A DNA stretch of 44,574 nucleotides. It comes from a bacterium (GTDB taxonomy: Bacteria; Patescibacteriota; Saccharimonadia; Saccharimonadales; UBA4665). Each line of letters begins with the position of its first letter. Positions within the stretch are counted from its first letter, which is position 1. Both the position numbers and the translations under genes were made by a program. Below, piece after piece: positions 7,975-17,192 of the stretch. The notes under the pieces are model-generated. The model was given only the letters and a program-made list of their open reading frames with translations, had not been told where the DNA came from and did no database searches. The stretch lies in the NCBI GenBank assembly GCA_021846765.1, contig JAJZWH010000001.1:1-44574 (forward strand). Direction: 5' to 3'.

Positions 7975-8051
7975 TGGTCGGGGATAGAGGACTCGAACCT
8001 CCGACCTCCGCGTCCCAAACGCGGCGCGCTAGCCAACTGCGCCAATCCCCG
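7975..8051 (-). tRNA. tRNA-Pro (anticodon TGG)
   Basis: Minus strand: acceptor CGGGGAT/ATCCCCG, anticodon stem CCGCG/CGCGG with loop TTTGGGA, discriminator A, CCA encoded. Reads CCA and probably other CCN codons. Confidence 0.96.
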
Positions 8052-8102
8052 TTAAATATATCAGGGGTAGTATACCCTAAAGTAGAGTTAATTGACTAGT
8101 AT

Positions 8103-8915
8103 TTAATCAAAAATAAGATTTAAAGGTATGGCCGACAGAGCCTTGCCTGTATCTATGTCTACTTCAAAAATAAGTCCATTAAATTGCCAAGGCTTGTTCT
8201 GTTCTAAACTATTAGTATTAACTACGCCATCTCGCCATCTTTGAACGATTAAGGAGGTTTTAACGCCTAGACTAGAATTCAAAGCACCGACCATGCCAAC
8301 ATCGGTAATATGTGCTGTACCCTGAGACAATATTCGAGCATCTGCTGTAGGTACATGCCAATGATCGCCAATCACGGCACTGACTCGACCATTTAAGTAC
8401 TGACCAATGACTACCTTTTCGCTACTGTAATCTCCGTGAAAATTCACTACAGTTGCTATTTTTGGAATATCATTTTGTTCATCCAATATGCCATCAATAA
8501 TTTTTAACGGATTTTCTAATTTAGCGTTACTGTCACGACCAACCGTTTTACCTAGCAAGCTAACCACTAATACATTCCCTAGTACAGAATTAATATATTT
8601 CCAGCCCAATCCTGGAGTGCCTGAGGGATAATTAGCCGGACGGATAATAGGTTGTTTAGGATCACTCAATTGGGGCCATATTTCTTTTTGCCATAACGAC
8701 CAATTGCCACCTGTACAGAAATCTACTCCTGCCTTTTTTAATCTATTATAGTCATCTAATTTACATCCCCGACCATCGGAAACATTCTCTGCCTGAGCTA
8801 TGACAAAGTCTATTTCGTGAGTCTTTTTTATTGTCCTAAGCTGACTTTCTATTAAAGACAGGCCAGGGTCTCCCATAATGTCACCGATATATAAAAATCT
8901 AGCTCTATTTTGCAA
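8103..8915 (-). CDS. ymdB: YmdB-family metallophosphoesterase
   Basis: A 270-residue calcineurin-like phosphoesterase of the YmdB family (2',3'-cyclic nucleotide phosphodiesterase in Bacillus). Family blocks present: YIGDIMGDPG, the AEN pair, RPANYPSGTPG, VNFHGDYSSEK, GDHWHVPTADARIL and GTAHITDVGMVG, so most metal ligands are kept. The family GNH motif reads GNWSLW here: the asparagine is kept but the following histidine, thought to act as general acid, is tryptophan. It starts at a TTG inside the end of rny (11-base overlap), so the two are translationally coupled, as the rny-ymdB pairing in Firmicutes would suggest. Confidence 0.9.
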   Translation of the reverse strand: MQNRARFLYIGDIMGDPGLSLIESQLRTIKKTHEIDFVIAQAENVSDGRGCKLDDYNRLKKAGVDFCTGGNWSLWQKEIWPQLSDPKQPIIRPANYPSGTPGLGWKYINSVLGNVLVVSLLGKTVGRDSNAKLENPLKIIDGILDEQNDIPKIATVVNFHGDYSSEKVVIGQYLNGRVSAVIGDHWHVPTADARILSQGTAHITDVGMVGALNSSLGVKTSLIVQRWRDGVVNTNSLEQNKPWQFNGLIFEVDIDTGKALSAIPLNLIFD

Positions 8916-10419
8916 ATTCTACTGCCCTAGTTTCTCTTATAACATTAACCTTTATAGTTCCCGGATATTGCATAGAAGATTCAATTTTCGTCGCTATATC
9001 TCTAGCTAATTTAATAGCGCTTAAATCATCTATTTGCTGAGGTCGAACAAAAACCCTCACCTCTCGCCCAGCACTTATTGCATAAGACTTCTCTATGCCA
9101 TTAAAACCATTAGCAATATTTTCTAGTTCTTTCATTCTCTCGCCAAAGTTTTCGGCACTAATATTTCTAGCTCCAGGTCGGCTTGCACTAATTGCGTCAA
9201 CTACTCTAATAATCAAGGCTTCGACACTAGTTGCTTCAACATCATCATGATGTTGTTCAGCGGCTAAAGCAACCTCTTCGGGAGCTCCATATTTACGCAA
9301 CATTTCACCTGAGATATGGTGATGCTTACCTTCAATTTTATGAGTTAAGGCTTTACCTAAATCATGAACTAAAGCAGCATATTTAGCTGTTTTAACGTTA
9401 GCACCCACTTCTTCGGCTATCATACCAGCCAAATGGGCCATTTCAGTTGAGTGCTTTAAGACGTTTTGTCCGTAACTAGTACGATACTTAAGCTCTCCTA
9501 ACAAATGTAGGATCTCTTTAGGAATACCAATAATCCCAACTTCTCTAGCAGCATCTTCTCCGGCTCTAATAACGTCTTTTTCAACGTTTTTTTGAGCTTT
9601 TTCAACAACTTCTTCGATTCTTCCTGGATGAATTCGTCCATCTTTCATCAACATCTCCAGAGTTTGTCGAGCAACTTCCCTTCTAACAGGATCAAACGAA
9701 CTTAAAACTACATAACCTGGAGTGTCATCAACCATAATATCGACACCAGTAGCACGCTGTAAGGCCTGAATATTACGACCTTCTTTACCAATAATACGAC
9801 CTTTCATTTCTTCGTCTTCAAGCTTAATAGAAGTTATCGTACGTTCAGCCGTAACCTCACTGCTCATCCGTTCCATAGCAGTAGTAATAATTAGAGCTGC
9901 CTGCTCTTCGGCATTCTCTTTAGCTTCATTCTGTAATTTGGAGACTAATCCAGTTAAATCACCCCGAATATCCCGTTCGGTCATTTCCATGAGTTTTTCA
10001 GCTGCATCGGTTTTAGTAAGTTTAGCTATTTTTTCTAATTTATCTTGCTGCTTAATCCGTATATCTCTAATTTCATCTTTTAATTTTTCCACTTCTAGCT
10101 CGCCGGCCCTTAATCTTTCAGTCCTTTTGTCTAAATCATCAAGTTTCTTATCTAATGATTCTTCTCTAACAACTAATCGATTTTCCAATTCTTTCAATTC
10201 TTTACGACGTGTTTGTTCATCGCGTCTAGCTTCCTCGGCTAACTTAAGAGCATCCTCTTTAGCTTGAGCAACTAATTTATCGGCTTCTTTCTGTGCCTTC
10301 TGTTTTTCTTTTTCTACTTGAGCCTCTAAGTTTCCTTGACGTCTTTTGCTAACAACACTACTAGCACCAAAACCAACACCAAGACCTACCACAGTCAGTA
10401 CTATGGATAATATGACCAT
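8905..10419 (-). CDS. rny: Ribonuclease Y
   Basis: A membrane-anchored endoribonuclease that starts mRNA decay. It has an N-terminal membrane helix (residues about 2-23), a long charged coiled coil (about 25-200), a KH domain containing GRIIGKEGRNIQAL (about 205-270), and an HD domain with H...HD (VLKHSTEMAHL, AALVHDLGKA) and AEQHHDD (about 320-420). The length of 504 residues is near the family norm (~520). Start ATG at 10419 follows AGAAAGGA. It is the first gene of a two-gene operon with ymdB. Confidence 0.97.
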   Translation of the reverse strand: MVILSIVLTVVGLGVGFGASSVVSKRRQGNLEAQVEKEKQKAQKEADKLVAQAKEDALKLAEEARRDEQTRRKELKELENRLVVREESLDKKLDDLDKRTERLRAGELEVEKLKDEIRDIRIKQQDKLEKIAKLTKTDAAEKLMEMTERDIRGDLTGLVSKLQNEAKENAEEQAALIITTAMERMSSEVTAERTITSIKLEDEEMKGRIIGKEGRNIQALQRATGVDIMVDDTPGYVVLSSFDPVRREVARQTLEMLMKDGRIHPGRIEEVVEKAQKNVEKDVIRAGEDAAREVGIIGIPKEILHLLGELKYRTSYGQNVLKHSTEMAHLAGMIAEEVGANVKTAKYAALVHDLGKALTHKIEGKHHHISGEMLRKYGAPEEVALAAEQHHDDVEATSVEALIIRVVDAISASRPGARNISAENFGERMKELENIANGFNGIEKSYAISAGREVRVFVRPQQIDDLSAIKLARDIATKIESSMQYPGTIKVNVIRETRAVEFAK

Positions 10420-10611
10420 ATGTTTCCTTTCTTATTTTGGTGCTTTTATAAAAACTAGCAATATTTTTACTTTTAATTAAACAGTCGCTATCACTTCTCT
10501 AGTTAACTTAAAATAGTAAACTACTAATTTTATAAGTACCAAATTTTAATCACAGTTATAAATCAAATGCTTGACTTGAGAATCGTCTCTCTAAAAGAAC
10601 AAGCTAATTAA

Positions 10612-10641
10612 ACTATACCTTGGATTGCTTCAATTGGTCAA
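10612..10641 (-). promoter_or_regulatory. rny: Candidate promoter of rny-ymdB
   Basis: Minus strand: TTGACC (10636-10641), an 18-base spacer and TATAGT (10612-10617). It lies about 190 bases before rny, so the mRNA would carry a long 5' leader. I see no strong terminator or known riboswitch in 10420-10611. Confidence 0.5.
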
Positions 10642-10650
10642 TCTTAGATC

Positions 10651-11043
10651 TTACTTTCTAGGTTTAGTAATCCTAGCAGGAGAACCATAAAAAGGCGTAA
10701 CAATGTGTTCATCTCTTCCTTTTTTGAGTTGATCAATAATGGTAATTATCCAATCATCACCCCGAGAACCAATAATTGGAATGTTCAGCCCATAAGCCAT
10801 AGCATTGGCTACACTTAAACCAATCCTTAATCCAGTAAAACTGCCCGGTCCCGTAAAAACCCCTAAACCATCCAAATTAGTTAAATTCAAAGAAGCCTTA
10901 CTGAGTAATTGATCAATTTTTAAATTAATGGTTTCGGCTAAATGTCGATCGGCTTGCCAAGATAATTGATTTAATAATTGTTTATCTCTATATAAATAAA
11001 GTTCTGCTATTGGTTGACTAGTTTTTAAGATTAAGATAATCAT
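10651..11043 (-). CDS. tsaB: tRNA threonylcarbamoyladenosine biosynthesis protein TsaB, short form
   Basis: Works with TsaD and TsaE to place the threonylcarbamoyl group on A37 of ANN-decoding tRNAs. The key block GPGSFTGLRIGLSVANAMAY is present (residues about 66-85). TsaB proteins are usually 210-240 residues; this one has 130 and ends in a PFYGSPARITKPRK tail, so the second ASKHA lobe is almost absent. The tail looks like a natural ending, not a chance stop, which suggests a reduced form typical of this lineage. Its start overlaps the end of tsaE by 4 bases (ATGA). tsaD is not in the window. Confidence 0.88.
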   Translation of the reverse strand: MIILILKTSQPIAELYLYRDKQLLNQLSWQADRHLAETINLKIDQLLSKASLNLTNLDGLGVFTGPGSFTGLRIGLSVANAMAYGLNIPIIGSRGDDWIITIIDQLKKGRDEHIVTPFYGSPARITKPRK

Positions 11044-11495
11044 TTTAGTGGTTCGCCCTTTAATAAATAAGCAAATTCTGGAGGAGCGTCAATAGATATC
11101 TGTCGACTATCTAAACCGGTAACTTTAATGTTGATTACAACTCTGTCTTTAGGCAAAACATCTTGTACTATCCTCGACCACTCAATTATAACAACAGCCT
11201 TAGGATTAGCTATTTCTTCGGCTAACATATCCTTAATAATCCCCGGATCAGTCAAACGATAAAAGTCAAAATGAGCAATAGACCCGCCATTAAAAGAATA
11301 ATCGTTACGAATGGTAAAACTTGGACTAGAAACAAAATCTTGACTTCCAGCAGCTAAAACCATGCTTTTGACTAACGTAGTTTTGCCGCCACCGACGTCA
11401 CTGATTAATTCAATCGTTTCTCCGCCTCTTAAGTTGCGACCAATAACCGATGCTAATCGTTTCGTAGATTTTAAATCTGATGAATTAAATAACAT
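11040..11495 (-). CDS. tsaE: tRNA threonylcarbamoyladenosine biosynthesis ATPase TsaE
   Basis: A 151-residue P-loop ATPase of the t6A complex. Walker A is SDVGGGKTTLVKSM (residues about 33-46), followed by the switch region VSSPSFTIRNDY, HFDFYRL and VVIIEWSRIV (family EWxE), in the order expected for TsaE. Overlaps tsaB by 4 bases and is the first gene of this minus-strand pair. Confidence 0.93.
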   Translation of the reverse strand: MLFNSSDLKSTKRLASVIGRNLRGGETIELISDVGGGKTTLVKSMVLAAGSQDFVSSPSFTIRNDYSFNGGSIAHFDFYRLTDPGIIKDMLAEEIANPKAVVIIEWSRIVQDVLPKDRVVINIKVTGLDSRQISIDAPPEFAYLLKGEPLK

Positions 11496-11580
11496 TCTAT
11501 AAATAATCTCTCATACTTTTTATTATCTGTTATTTGCTAATAAAAAACTAGATTATCTAGAGGTTTTTCTCTGCTAAGAT

Positions 11581-11586
11581 TATAAT
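11581..11586 (+). promoter_or_regulatory. -10 element giving a near-leaderless mRNA for the PRC-barrel gene
   Basis: TATAAT ends 8 bases before the ATG at 11595, so transcription would start about 1-2 bases before the start codon. No Shine-Dalgarno and no clear -35. Confidence 0.5.
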
Positions 11587-11594
11587 GATTATTA

Positions 11595-12110
11595 ATGCTT
11601 CAACTTAGCACTTCACTACTCAATAAGCCAGTATTGTCATTACGAACAGGACAACCTATTGCCCAAGTCTCATCAACCCTAATCAATCCCAATAATTTAA
11701 AAATAGAAGGTTTCTATTGCACCGATCGTTTTAATGCTAAATCAATGATTTTGCTCTATCAAGATATTCGAGAATTTATCGATAAAGGTTACGTTGTCAA
11801 TGACCATGATGCACTTAGCGAACCGCATGATTTAATACGCTTAGCAGATATTATTAAAATTAATTTTAAGCTAATTGGCAAGCCGGTAGTCACTATCTCG
11901 AAAGAAAAAGTTGGCAAAGTGTCAGATTATGCCGTAGAAACCCAAACAATGTATATTCAGAAAATTTACGTTTCCCAATCTCTACTTAAAAATTTTAGCG
12001 GGGGAAGCTTAAGTGTAGATCGCAACAATATTAATGAAATAACCGACAAAAAAGTTATCATTAATGACCTACTTAAAAACAGTCCAATAACAGCCCCAGC
12101 TACAGCTTAG
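11595..12110 (+). CDS. PRC-barrel domain protein, two barrels
   Basis: 171 residues with two PRC-barrel-like halves: the first about 1-85 (NKPVLSLRTGQPIAQVSSTL, IEGFYC) and the second about 95-165 (LIGKPVVTISKEKVGKVSDY, then YIQKIYVS). PRC barrels are small beta domains used for RNA or protein contacts in RimM and photosynthetic reaction centres; the role of stand-alone versions is mostly unknown. No membrane segment. It lies alone on the plus strand inside a minus-strand cluster, and its last codons overlap the convergent recX by 4 bases. Confidence 0.8.
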   Translation: MLQLSTSLLNKPVLSLRTGQPIAQVSSTLINPNNLKIEGFYCTDRFNAKSMILLYQDIREFIDKGYVVNDHDALSEPHDLIRLADIIKINFKLIGKPVVTISKEKVGKVSDYAVETQTMYIQKIYVSQSLLKNFSGGSLSVDRNNINEITDKKVIINDLLKNSPITAPATA

Positions 12111-12718
12111 TCTTGCTTAGGACGTCCTATCCTAGCAGCTATATCTTGATAACTAAAACCTTGTCTTAATAAATAACGAAATAATTTTGGTTGATTATTG
12201 ATGTAACTATAAGATTTAGCTTTTTTATGAATTAATAAATCTAGAGAGTCATGATCAGTTTGTTTTAATTTGGTTAATACTTGGTCAATAATATTTTCTG
12301 GTATTTTTTTTTGCCGAAGCTTTAGTTGGATGGCACTGCGAGACAAAGGTCGGCTAAGTTGAACATCATGAATATATGCTTCAGCTAATTTTTGTTCGTC
12401 TATTATCGACAACTCAATTAGTCGATCTACTATTTTAATCGACATTTGACCATCTGAACCATTGGCTCTCAGAAAATCGATTACCTCTTGTTTAGAACGT
12501 AATCGACGATCTGCATAGCTTATAGCCTTATTATATAAAGAGGTGAATTTAATTTGTTTAATAAGCACTTGATAGTCTTCTTCGCTAATAGTTTTATTGA
12601 TTGCCAGTCCTAGACTAGTAACTACAGTTGAATCTACGTAACCCAAAGCTTTATTATCAACCGACACTCTATAAAAACCTGGCTTATGAACCAAGCTCTG
12701 AATATCTGTTATTTTCAT
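12107..12718 (-). CDS. recX: Regulatory protein RecX
   Basis: Modulates RecA filaments. 203 residues with the three-helix RecX repeats: YNKAISYADRRLRSKQEVIDFL near the middle (the RxRS-E element), LIELSIIDEQKLAEAYIHD, and a last repeat ending LRQGFSYQDIAARI. Starts 22 bases after recA stops, so the two are co-transcribed, the common arrangement for this pair. Confidence 0.93.
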   Translation of the reverse strand: MKITDIQSLVHKPGFYRVSVDNKALGYVDSTVVTSLGLAINKTISEEDYQVLIKQIKFTSLYNKAISYADRRLRSKQEVIDFLRANGSDGQMSIKIVDRLIELSIIDEQKLAEAYIHDVQLSRPLSRSAIQLKLRQKKIPENIIDQVLTKLKQTDHDSLDLLIHKKAKSYSYINNQPKLFRYLLRQGFSYQDIAARIGRPKQD

Positions 12719-12740
12719 TACGCCGCCCTTGAATATCTGA

Positions 12741-13769
12741 TTAAACTAAATCTTGTTCAATAATAGCTTGAGCTATTTTGTCTTGTATTTGAGGATTAGC
12801 TTTAAGATAGGTTTTAGCCGCTTCTCGACCTTGAGCAATTTTTTCTCCATTGTAGGAGTACCAGGCTCCAGCTTTCTCAACTATACCTTTAGTTGCAGCT
12901 AAGTCGATTATATCTCCAGTTTTACTTATACCTTCGTTGTACATAATATCGAATTCTGATTCTTTAAAAGGTGGTGCTATTTTATTCTTGACTACCTTAA
13001 CTCGAGTACGATTACCAATTACTTCATCACCCTGTTTTATTTGTCCGATACGTCTAATATCCATTCTAACGCTTGAGTAAAACTTCAGGGCATTACCTCC
13101 CGTAGTAGTCTCCGGATTACCAAACATTACACCGATTTTCATTCTAATCTGATTAATAAAAATAACCGTTGCTTTAGACCTAGATATTACACCAGTCAGC
13201 TTACGTAGAGCTTGGCTCATTAATCGAGCCTGTAACCCCGGTAAACTTTCACCCATATCTCCCTCAATTTCGGCTCGAGGAACTAGTGCAGCAACCGAAT
13301 CAATAACAATAATATCTACGGCGTTAGAGCGGACAAGTGTTTCGGTAATTTCAAGTGCTTGTTCTCCATTATCTGGTTGACTTAACAACAAGTTTTCAAT
13401 ATCTACACCAATCCGTTTAGCATAACTAGGATCGAGAGCGTGCTCAGCATCAATAAATGCTGCTGTTCCTCCACGTTTTTGTACTTCTGCAATAGCATGT
13501 AGAGTCAAAGTCGTCTTACCTGAAGACTCTGGTCCATAGATTTCTACTACTCTACCTCTTGGAATTCCCCCACCTAAAGCTAAATCAAGCGATAAACAAC
13601 CCGTGGGGGTAAATTCTACATTTCCCGATACATGACTTTCGCCCATCTTCATAATAGCCCCTTTGCCAAATTGCTTCTCTATTTGGTCTAATGCCACCCC
13701 TAGCGCCTTAGCTTTACCTTCTGGTGGTACCTCTACTTGAGTTTTAGGTGCTGTTTTAGTTTTAGCCAT
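12741..13769 (-). CDS. recA: Recombinase RecA
   Basis: DNA strand-exchange ATPase for homologous recombination and repair. Walker A GPESSGKTT at residues 79-87, IIVIDSVAALVP for Walker B, the GDMGESLPGLQARLMSQALRK L1 region and FINQIRMKIGVMFGNPETTTGG L2 region. Full length at 342 residues. The ribosome-binding site is GGGAAAGGA. I see no LexA-type box in its upstream region. Confidence 0.98.
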   Translation of the reverse strand: MAKTKTAPKTQVEVPPEGKAKALGVALDQIEKQFGKGAIMKMGESHVSGNVEFTPTGCLSLDLALGGGIPRGRVVEIYGPESSGKTTLTLHAIAEVQKRGGTAAFIDAEHALDPSYAKRIGVDIENLLLSQPDNGEQALEITETLVRSNAVDIIVIDSVAALVPRAEIEGDMGESLPGLQARLMSQALRKLTGVISRSKATVIFINQIRMKIGVMFGNPETTTGGNALKFYSSVRMDIRRIGQIKQGDEVIGNRTRVKVVKNKIAPPFKESEFDIMYNEGISKTGDIIDLAATKGIVEKAGAWYSYNGEKIAQGREAAKTYLKANPQIQDKIAQAIIEQDLV

Positions 13770-13811
13770 AATATTTTATTTCCTTTCCCTAGTTGTGCTC
13801 TAAAATCAATC

Positions 13812-13839
13812 TTTATATTACTATATGTCTACTAAGCAA
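13812..13839 (-). promoter_or_regulatory. recA: Promoter of recA-recX
   Basis: Minus strand: TTGCTT (13834-13839), a 16-base spacer and TATAAA (13812-13817), about 43 bases before the recA start. Confidence 0.55.
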
Positions 13840-13940
13840 TAAGTAAAAATGCTATAGCTTAATATTTAAATAAATATTAATAAAACAGTATTCTTCTTGA
13901 TATCTTGTAGCCAACATTAATGCATTTTTATCTAGCAATT

Positions 13941-13949
13941 TGCTATAAT
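13941..13949 (+). promoter_or_regulatory. pilB: Extended -10 promoter of pilB-pilC
   Basis: TGCTATAAT, a TGN extended -10, with predicted start near 13956 and a leader of about 35 bases. No strong -35. It is the same string as at 1560 and 20262. Confidence 0.6.
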
Positions 13950-13990
13950 TAGCATTAACAATATAAAAGCGGGCTAAGTTAAAGACTAAA

Positions 13991-15811
13991 ATGCGTATTT
14001 CAGACAAAATGGTGGATGACATATTAAAACAAAGTGGTAAGGTAACTGCTGAGCAATTATCTAATCTACATGACCAAGAAAAAAATGAAAAACGGCCTTT
14101 ACAAGATTTAGTCATCTCCAGCAATATTTTTAGTGAGAAAGATCTTACTAAATTATACGCAGAAAATGTTGAAGTACCGTTTATAGAGCTAAATCCTAAA
14201 GACATAAAGCGCGAACTGCTCCAACGGCTACCAGAAAGAATTGCTCGACAATACAACGCCATCCTATTCGACATTGATGAAGATGGCAACAAATATATCG
14301 CCATGTCCGACCCCGATGATATTCAAGCAGTAAATTTCCTGCAAAAACAGCTAGGCACAAATCTAAAAGTCTATATTGCCCCAGAAAGTCAAATTAGATC
14401 TGCACTAGATAACTATCGTTCAAATATAGCCGGTGAACTAACAAAGGTCATAAGTAATGATGAAATTGCCTATCAAGAAGAAGAAGATAACGAATCAATC
14501 AATGAAAATGATCTGGCTGAAGATTCACCGATAGCTCAAACGGTAAATCTAATTATAGAGTATGGCATTAAAGCTGAAGCTAGTGATATTCATATCGAAC
14601 CTAGAGAAAATTATGTTTTGGTTCGTTATAGAATTGACGGTATGTTAAGAGAAGCCAACAAATTACCTAAAAAAGCTCAAGCAGCCTTAGTTAGTCGTAT
14701 TAAAATTCTTTCTAATTTAAAAATCGATGAGCATAGAGCACCGCAGGACGGGCGGTTCAAAATAGAAATAGGTAATCAGCTTTATGCTCTAAGAGTTTCA
14801 ACCTTGCCTATTGTTGATGGCGAGAAAGTAGTAATGCGTATCTTAAATGAATCGGTTAAAGCCTCAACCCTAGAAGGATTAGGTTTTTGGGGAGAAGCGC
14901 TTAAAATACTTAATCAAGCAATTATCCAACCCTATGGAATGATTTTAGTAACCGGACCTACAGGATCGGGTAAATCAACTACTTTGTTTAGTGTACTGTC
15001 GATGTTAAATACACCCAATGTCAATATATCTACCGTTGAAGATCCAGTTGAATATCGAATCATTGGGGTCAACCAAACTCAAGTAAATCCAATTGCCGGA
15101 ATGACCTTCGCTAATGGGTTAAGATCCTTATTAAGACAAGATCCAAACATCATTATGGTTGGCGAAATAAGAGATACAGAAACTGCCGATTTGGCCGTTC
15201 AAGCTGCTTTAACCGGGCATTTAGTGTTTAGCACTCTTCACACTAGCGATGCTGCTACTTGCCTACCTCGATTACTAGAAATGGGCGTAGAGCCGTTCTT
15301 AATAGCTAGTACTGTCCGAGCAGTCATCGGACAAAGACTAGTTCGTCGTTTGTGTCCCTATTGTCGAGAACCATATATCCCAGATAATGGAATAGTCGGA
15401 CGTATTAAATCTACGTTTGAACTCAAAGACATTAATGACTTTAAAAAAATTCATGAATTAGAATTAGCCGCTCTTAAAGACGGTATTGGCATCGAAAATT
15501 CAACTAATGAAAAATTGTCCGTACATGAACTAAGCAGCAATGATAAGAACATTATAAGATTATGGAAAGCTCATGAAGATGGTTGCGAGAACTGTAATCA
15601 TAATGGTTATAAAGGACGTATAGGTATATATGAAGTAATGGATAGTAGCCCATCAATTCAGAAAAGCATCGTCAGCAATACTACCAGTGAAGAGCTGGAA
15701 AACTTAGCCGAAAAGAATGGGATGGTATCAATGAAAATCGATGGCTTTATAAAAGCTCTTCGCGGCCAAACTACTCTAGAAGAAGTTATGCGGGTTACAA
15801 GTGATAGATAA
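13991..15811 (+). CDS. pilB: Type IV pilus assembly ATPase PilB
   Basis: Cytoplasmic motor that powers pilus extension. The N-terminal GspE/MshEN domain covers about residues 1-150 and the hexameric ATPase about 160-600. Walker A is GPTGSGKSTTLF (near 321), followed by the Asp box STVEDPVEYR, DPNIIMVGEIRDTETADLA (Walker B) and the His box TGHLVFSTLHTSD. A zinc-binding C-terminal insert has CPYC (near 455) and CENC (near 533), then GRIGIYEV, as in PilB/GspE. Full length at 606 residues. First gene of the pilus locus, 14 bases before pilC. Confidence 0.96.
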   Translation: MRISDKMVDDILKQSGKVTAEQLSNLHDQEKNEKRPLQDLVISSNIFSEKDLTKLYAENVEVPFIELNPKDIKRELLQRLPERIARQYNAILFDIDEDGNKYIAMSDPDDIQAVNFLQKQLGTNLKVYIAPESQIRSALDNYRSNIAGELTKVISNDEIAYQEEEDNESINENDLAEDSPIAQTVNLIIEYGIKAEASDIHIEPRENYVLVRYRIDGMLREANKLPKKAQAALVSRIKILSNLKIDEHRAPQDGRFKIEIGNQLYALRVSTLPIVDGEKVVMRILNESVKASTLEGLGFWGEALKILNQAIIQPYGMILVTGPTGSGKSTTLFSVLSMLNTPNVNISTVEDPVEYRIIGVNQTQVNPIAGMTFANGLRSLLRQDPNIIMVGEIRDTETADLAVQAALTGHLVFSTLHTSDAATCLPRLLEMGVEPFLIASTVRAVIGQRLVRRLCPYCREPYIPDNGIVGRIKSTFELKDINDFKKIHELELAALKDGIGIENSTNEKLSVHELSSNDKNIIRLWKAHEDGCENCNHNGYKGRIGIYEVMDSSPSIQKSIVSNTTSEELENLAEKNGMVSMKIDGFIKALRGQTTLEEVMRVTSDR

Positions 15812-15825
15812 AGAATAATAAAAAT

Positions 15826-17061
15826 ATGCCAAATTTTGATTACACAGCTCACCAAAAAAACGGAGAAATACAAAAAGGTACGATTGAAGCTACTGATCGA
15901 GCAGCTGCACTATCTACCCTAAGATCAAAAAACTTACAGCCTATCATAATTAAAGAAGCTCAGAGTAGTCGTGGTTTAAATATGGAAATTAATCTTCCTG
16001 GGCTTAACAAAGTCAAAAGTAAGGATTTAGTTATTTTTACCCGCCAGTTATCTACATTAGTCGATGCCGGAGTGCCACTGCTTAGATCATTGACCTTACT
16101 TAAAGATCAAACTGAGTCGCTACCTCTCAAGCATGGACTAACTGAAATAGTTAGCGATATTCAAGCCGGATCTAACTTAAGCGATGCTTTGAGTAAACAT
16201 CCAGATATATTCTCCCCTATTTATGTCAACATGGTGCGCGCCGGAGAGGCAGGAGGTATATTAGATACTGTTCTTGACCGATTAGCCTATCAACAAGAAA
16301 AAGATTCCGCACTGAAAAGCAAAATACGTGGAGCAATGATGTATCCAACAGTTATCTTTGCAGTAACTATAGTAGCCTTTATCATACTGATGACTTTTAT
16401 AGTACCTAAAATTGGTGCAATTCTTACCTCTTTGAGTAACGGTAAAGCCTCTTTGCCGATTTACACAAAAATTCTACTGGACATCAGTAATGGCATGAAA
16501 AATCCAAAGATCATTATCCCGATAATAATCATTCTACCTTTAGCTATAATCATTTTTCGTCGCTACAAAAAAACGCCCAAAGGACGCTACAAATGGCACT
16601 CATTCTTACTCAAAGTACCAGTCGTTAAAGTATTGATTACCAAAACTGCAGTTGCTCGATTTGCCCGCATATTCGCTTCTTTAATGAGTGCTGGAGTTTC
16701 TATAGTTGAAGCCATTAACACTACCGCTGGAGCCATCGGTAATGCGGTCATAGAAAAAGAATTATTAGATAGTGCTAAGGCTGTAGAGGCTGGCGGGCAA
16801 CTGTCTAGCGAATTGGCCAAAAGTGAACATTTCCCACCAATTGTCGTTCAAATGTTAGCCGTTGGAGAAGAAACCGGCACAACCGATACAATAATTTTAA
16901 AAGTTGCTGATTTTTACGAGCAAGAAGTGGACACGGCTGTTGAGGCCCTATCTTCAGTCATTGAACCAATTACAATCATACTGCTTGGTGCGATGGTTGG
17001 AATTATCGTTATTAGTGTCTATGGACCAATAACTAAGGTTTCGACAAGTGTTTCCGGGTAA
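15826..17061 (+). CDS. pilC: Type IV pilus inner-membrane platform protein PilC
   Basis: 411 residues with two GspF domains (about 65-190 and 270-395), the signature FTRQLSTLVDAGVPLLRSL, and three to four membrane helices. It couples the PilB motor to pilin assembly. The N-terminal YTAHQKNGEIQKGTIEATDR segment is the usual PilC start. Co-transcribed with pilB. Confidence 0.96.
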   Translation: MPNFDYTAHQKNGEIQKGTIEATDRAAALSTLRSKNLQPIIIKEAQSSRGLNMEINLPGLNKVKSKDLVIFTRQLSTLVDAGVPLLRSLTLLKDQTESLPLKHGLTEIVSDIQAGSNLSDALSKHPDIFSPIYVNMVRAGEAGGILDTVLDRLAYQQEKDSALKSKIRGAMMYPTVIFAVTIVAFIILMTFIVPKIGAILTSLSNGKASLPIYTKILLDISNGMKNPKIIIPIIIILPLAIIIFRRYKKTPKGRYKWHSFLLKVPVVKVLITKTAVARFARIFASLMSAGVSIVEAINTTAGAIGNAVIEKELLDSAKAVEAGGQLSSELAKSEHFPPIVVQMLAVGEETGTTDTIILKVADFYEQEVDTAVEALSSVIEPITIILLGAMVGIIVISVYGPITKVSTSVSG

Positions 17062-17074
17062 AAAAATAAAATTA

Positions 17075-17103
17075 TTGACATTACCTTAAGCATAAGAAAT
17101 AAT
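17075..17103 (+). promoter_or_regulatory. pilA: Promoter of the major pilin gene
   Basis: Consensus TTGACA (17075-17080), a 17-base spacer and AATAAT (17098-17103). It leaves an AT-rich 5' leader of about 85 bases before the pilin start, ending in a strong ribosome-binding site (AGAAAGGTGGG). Confidence 0.6.
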
Positions 17104-17192
17104 GTCTATTATCAGATACTAATAAATAATCTGGATATTAAACAAAAAATATAAGAAAATAGGATTATAAAGAAAGGTGGGTAATAGTTACC

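Noticed and set aside
9938..10267. Plus-strand open frame of 109 codons inside rny
   Set aside because: Antisense shadow of the RNase Y coiled coil; a Ser/Leu-rich product typical of such shadows.
13852..14304. Minus-strand open frame of 150 codons at the start of pilB
   Set aside because: Overlaps the clear PilB N-terminus and recA promoter region; no recognisable domain and no ribosome-binding site.
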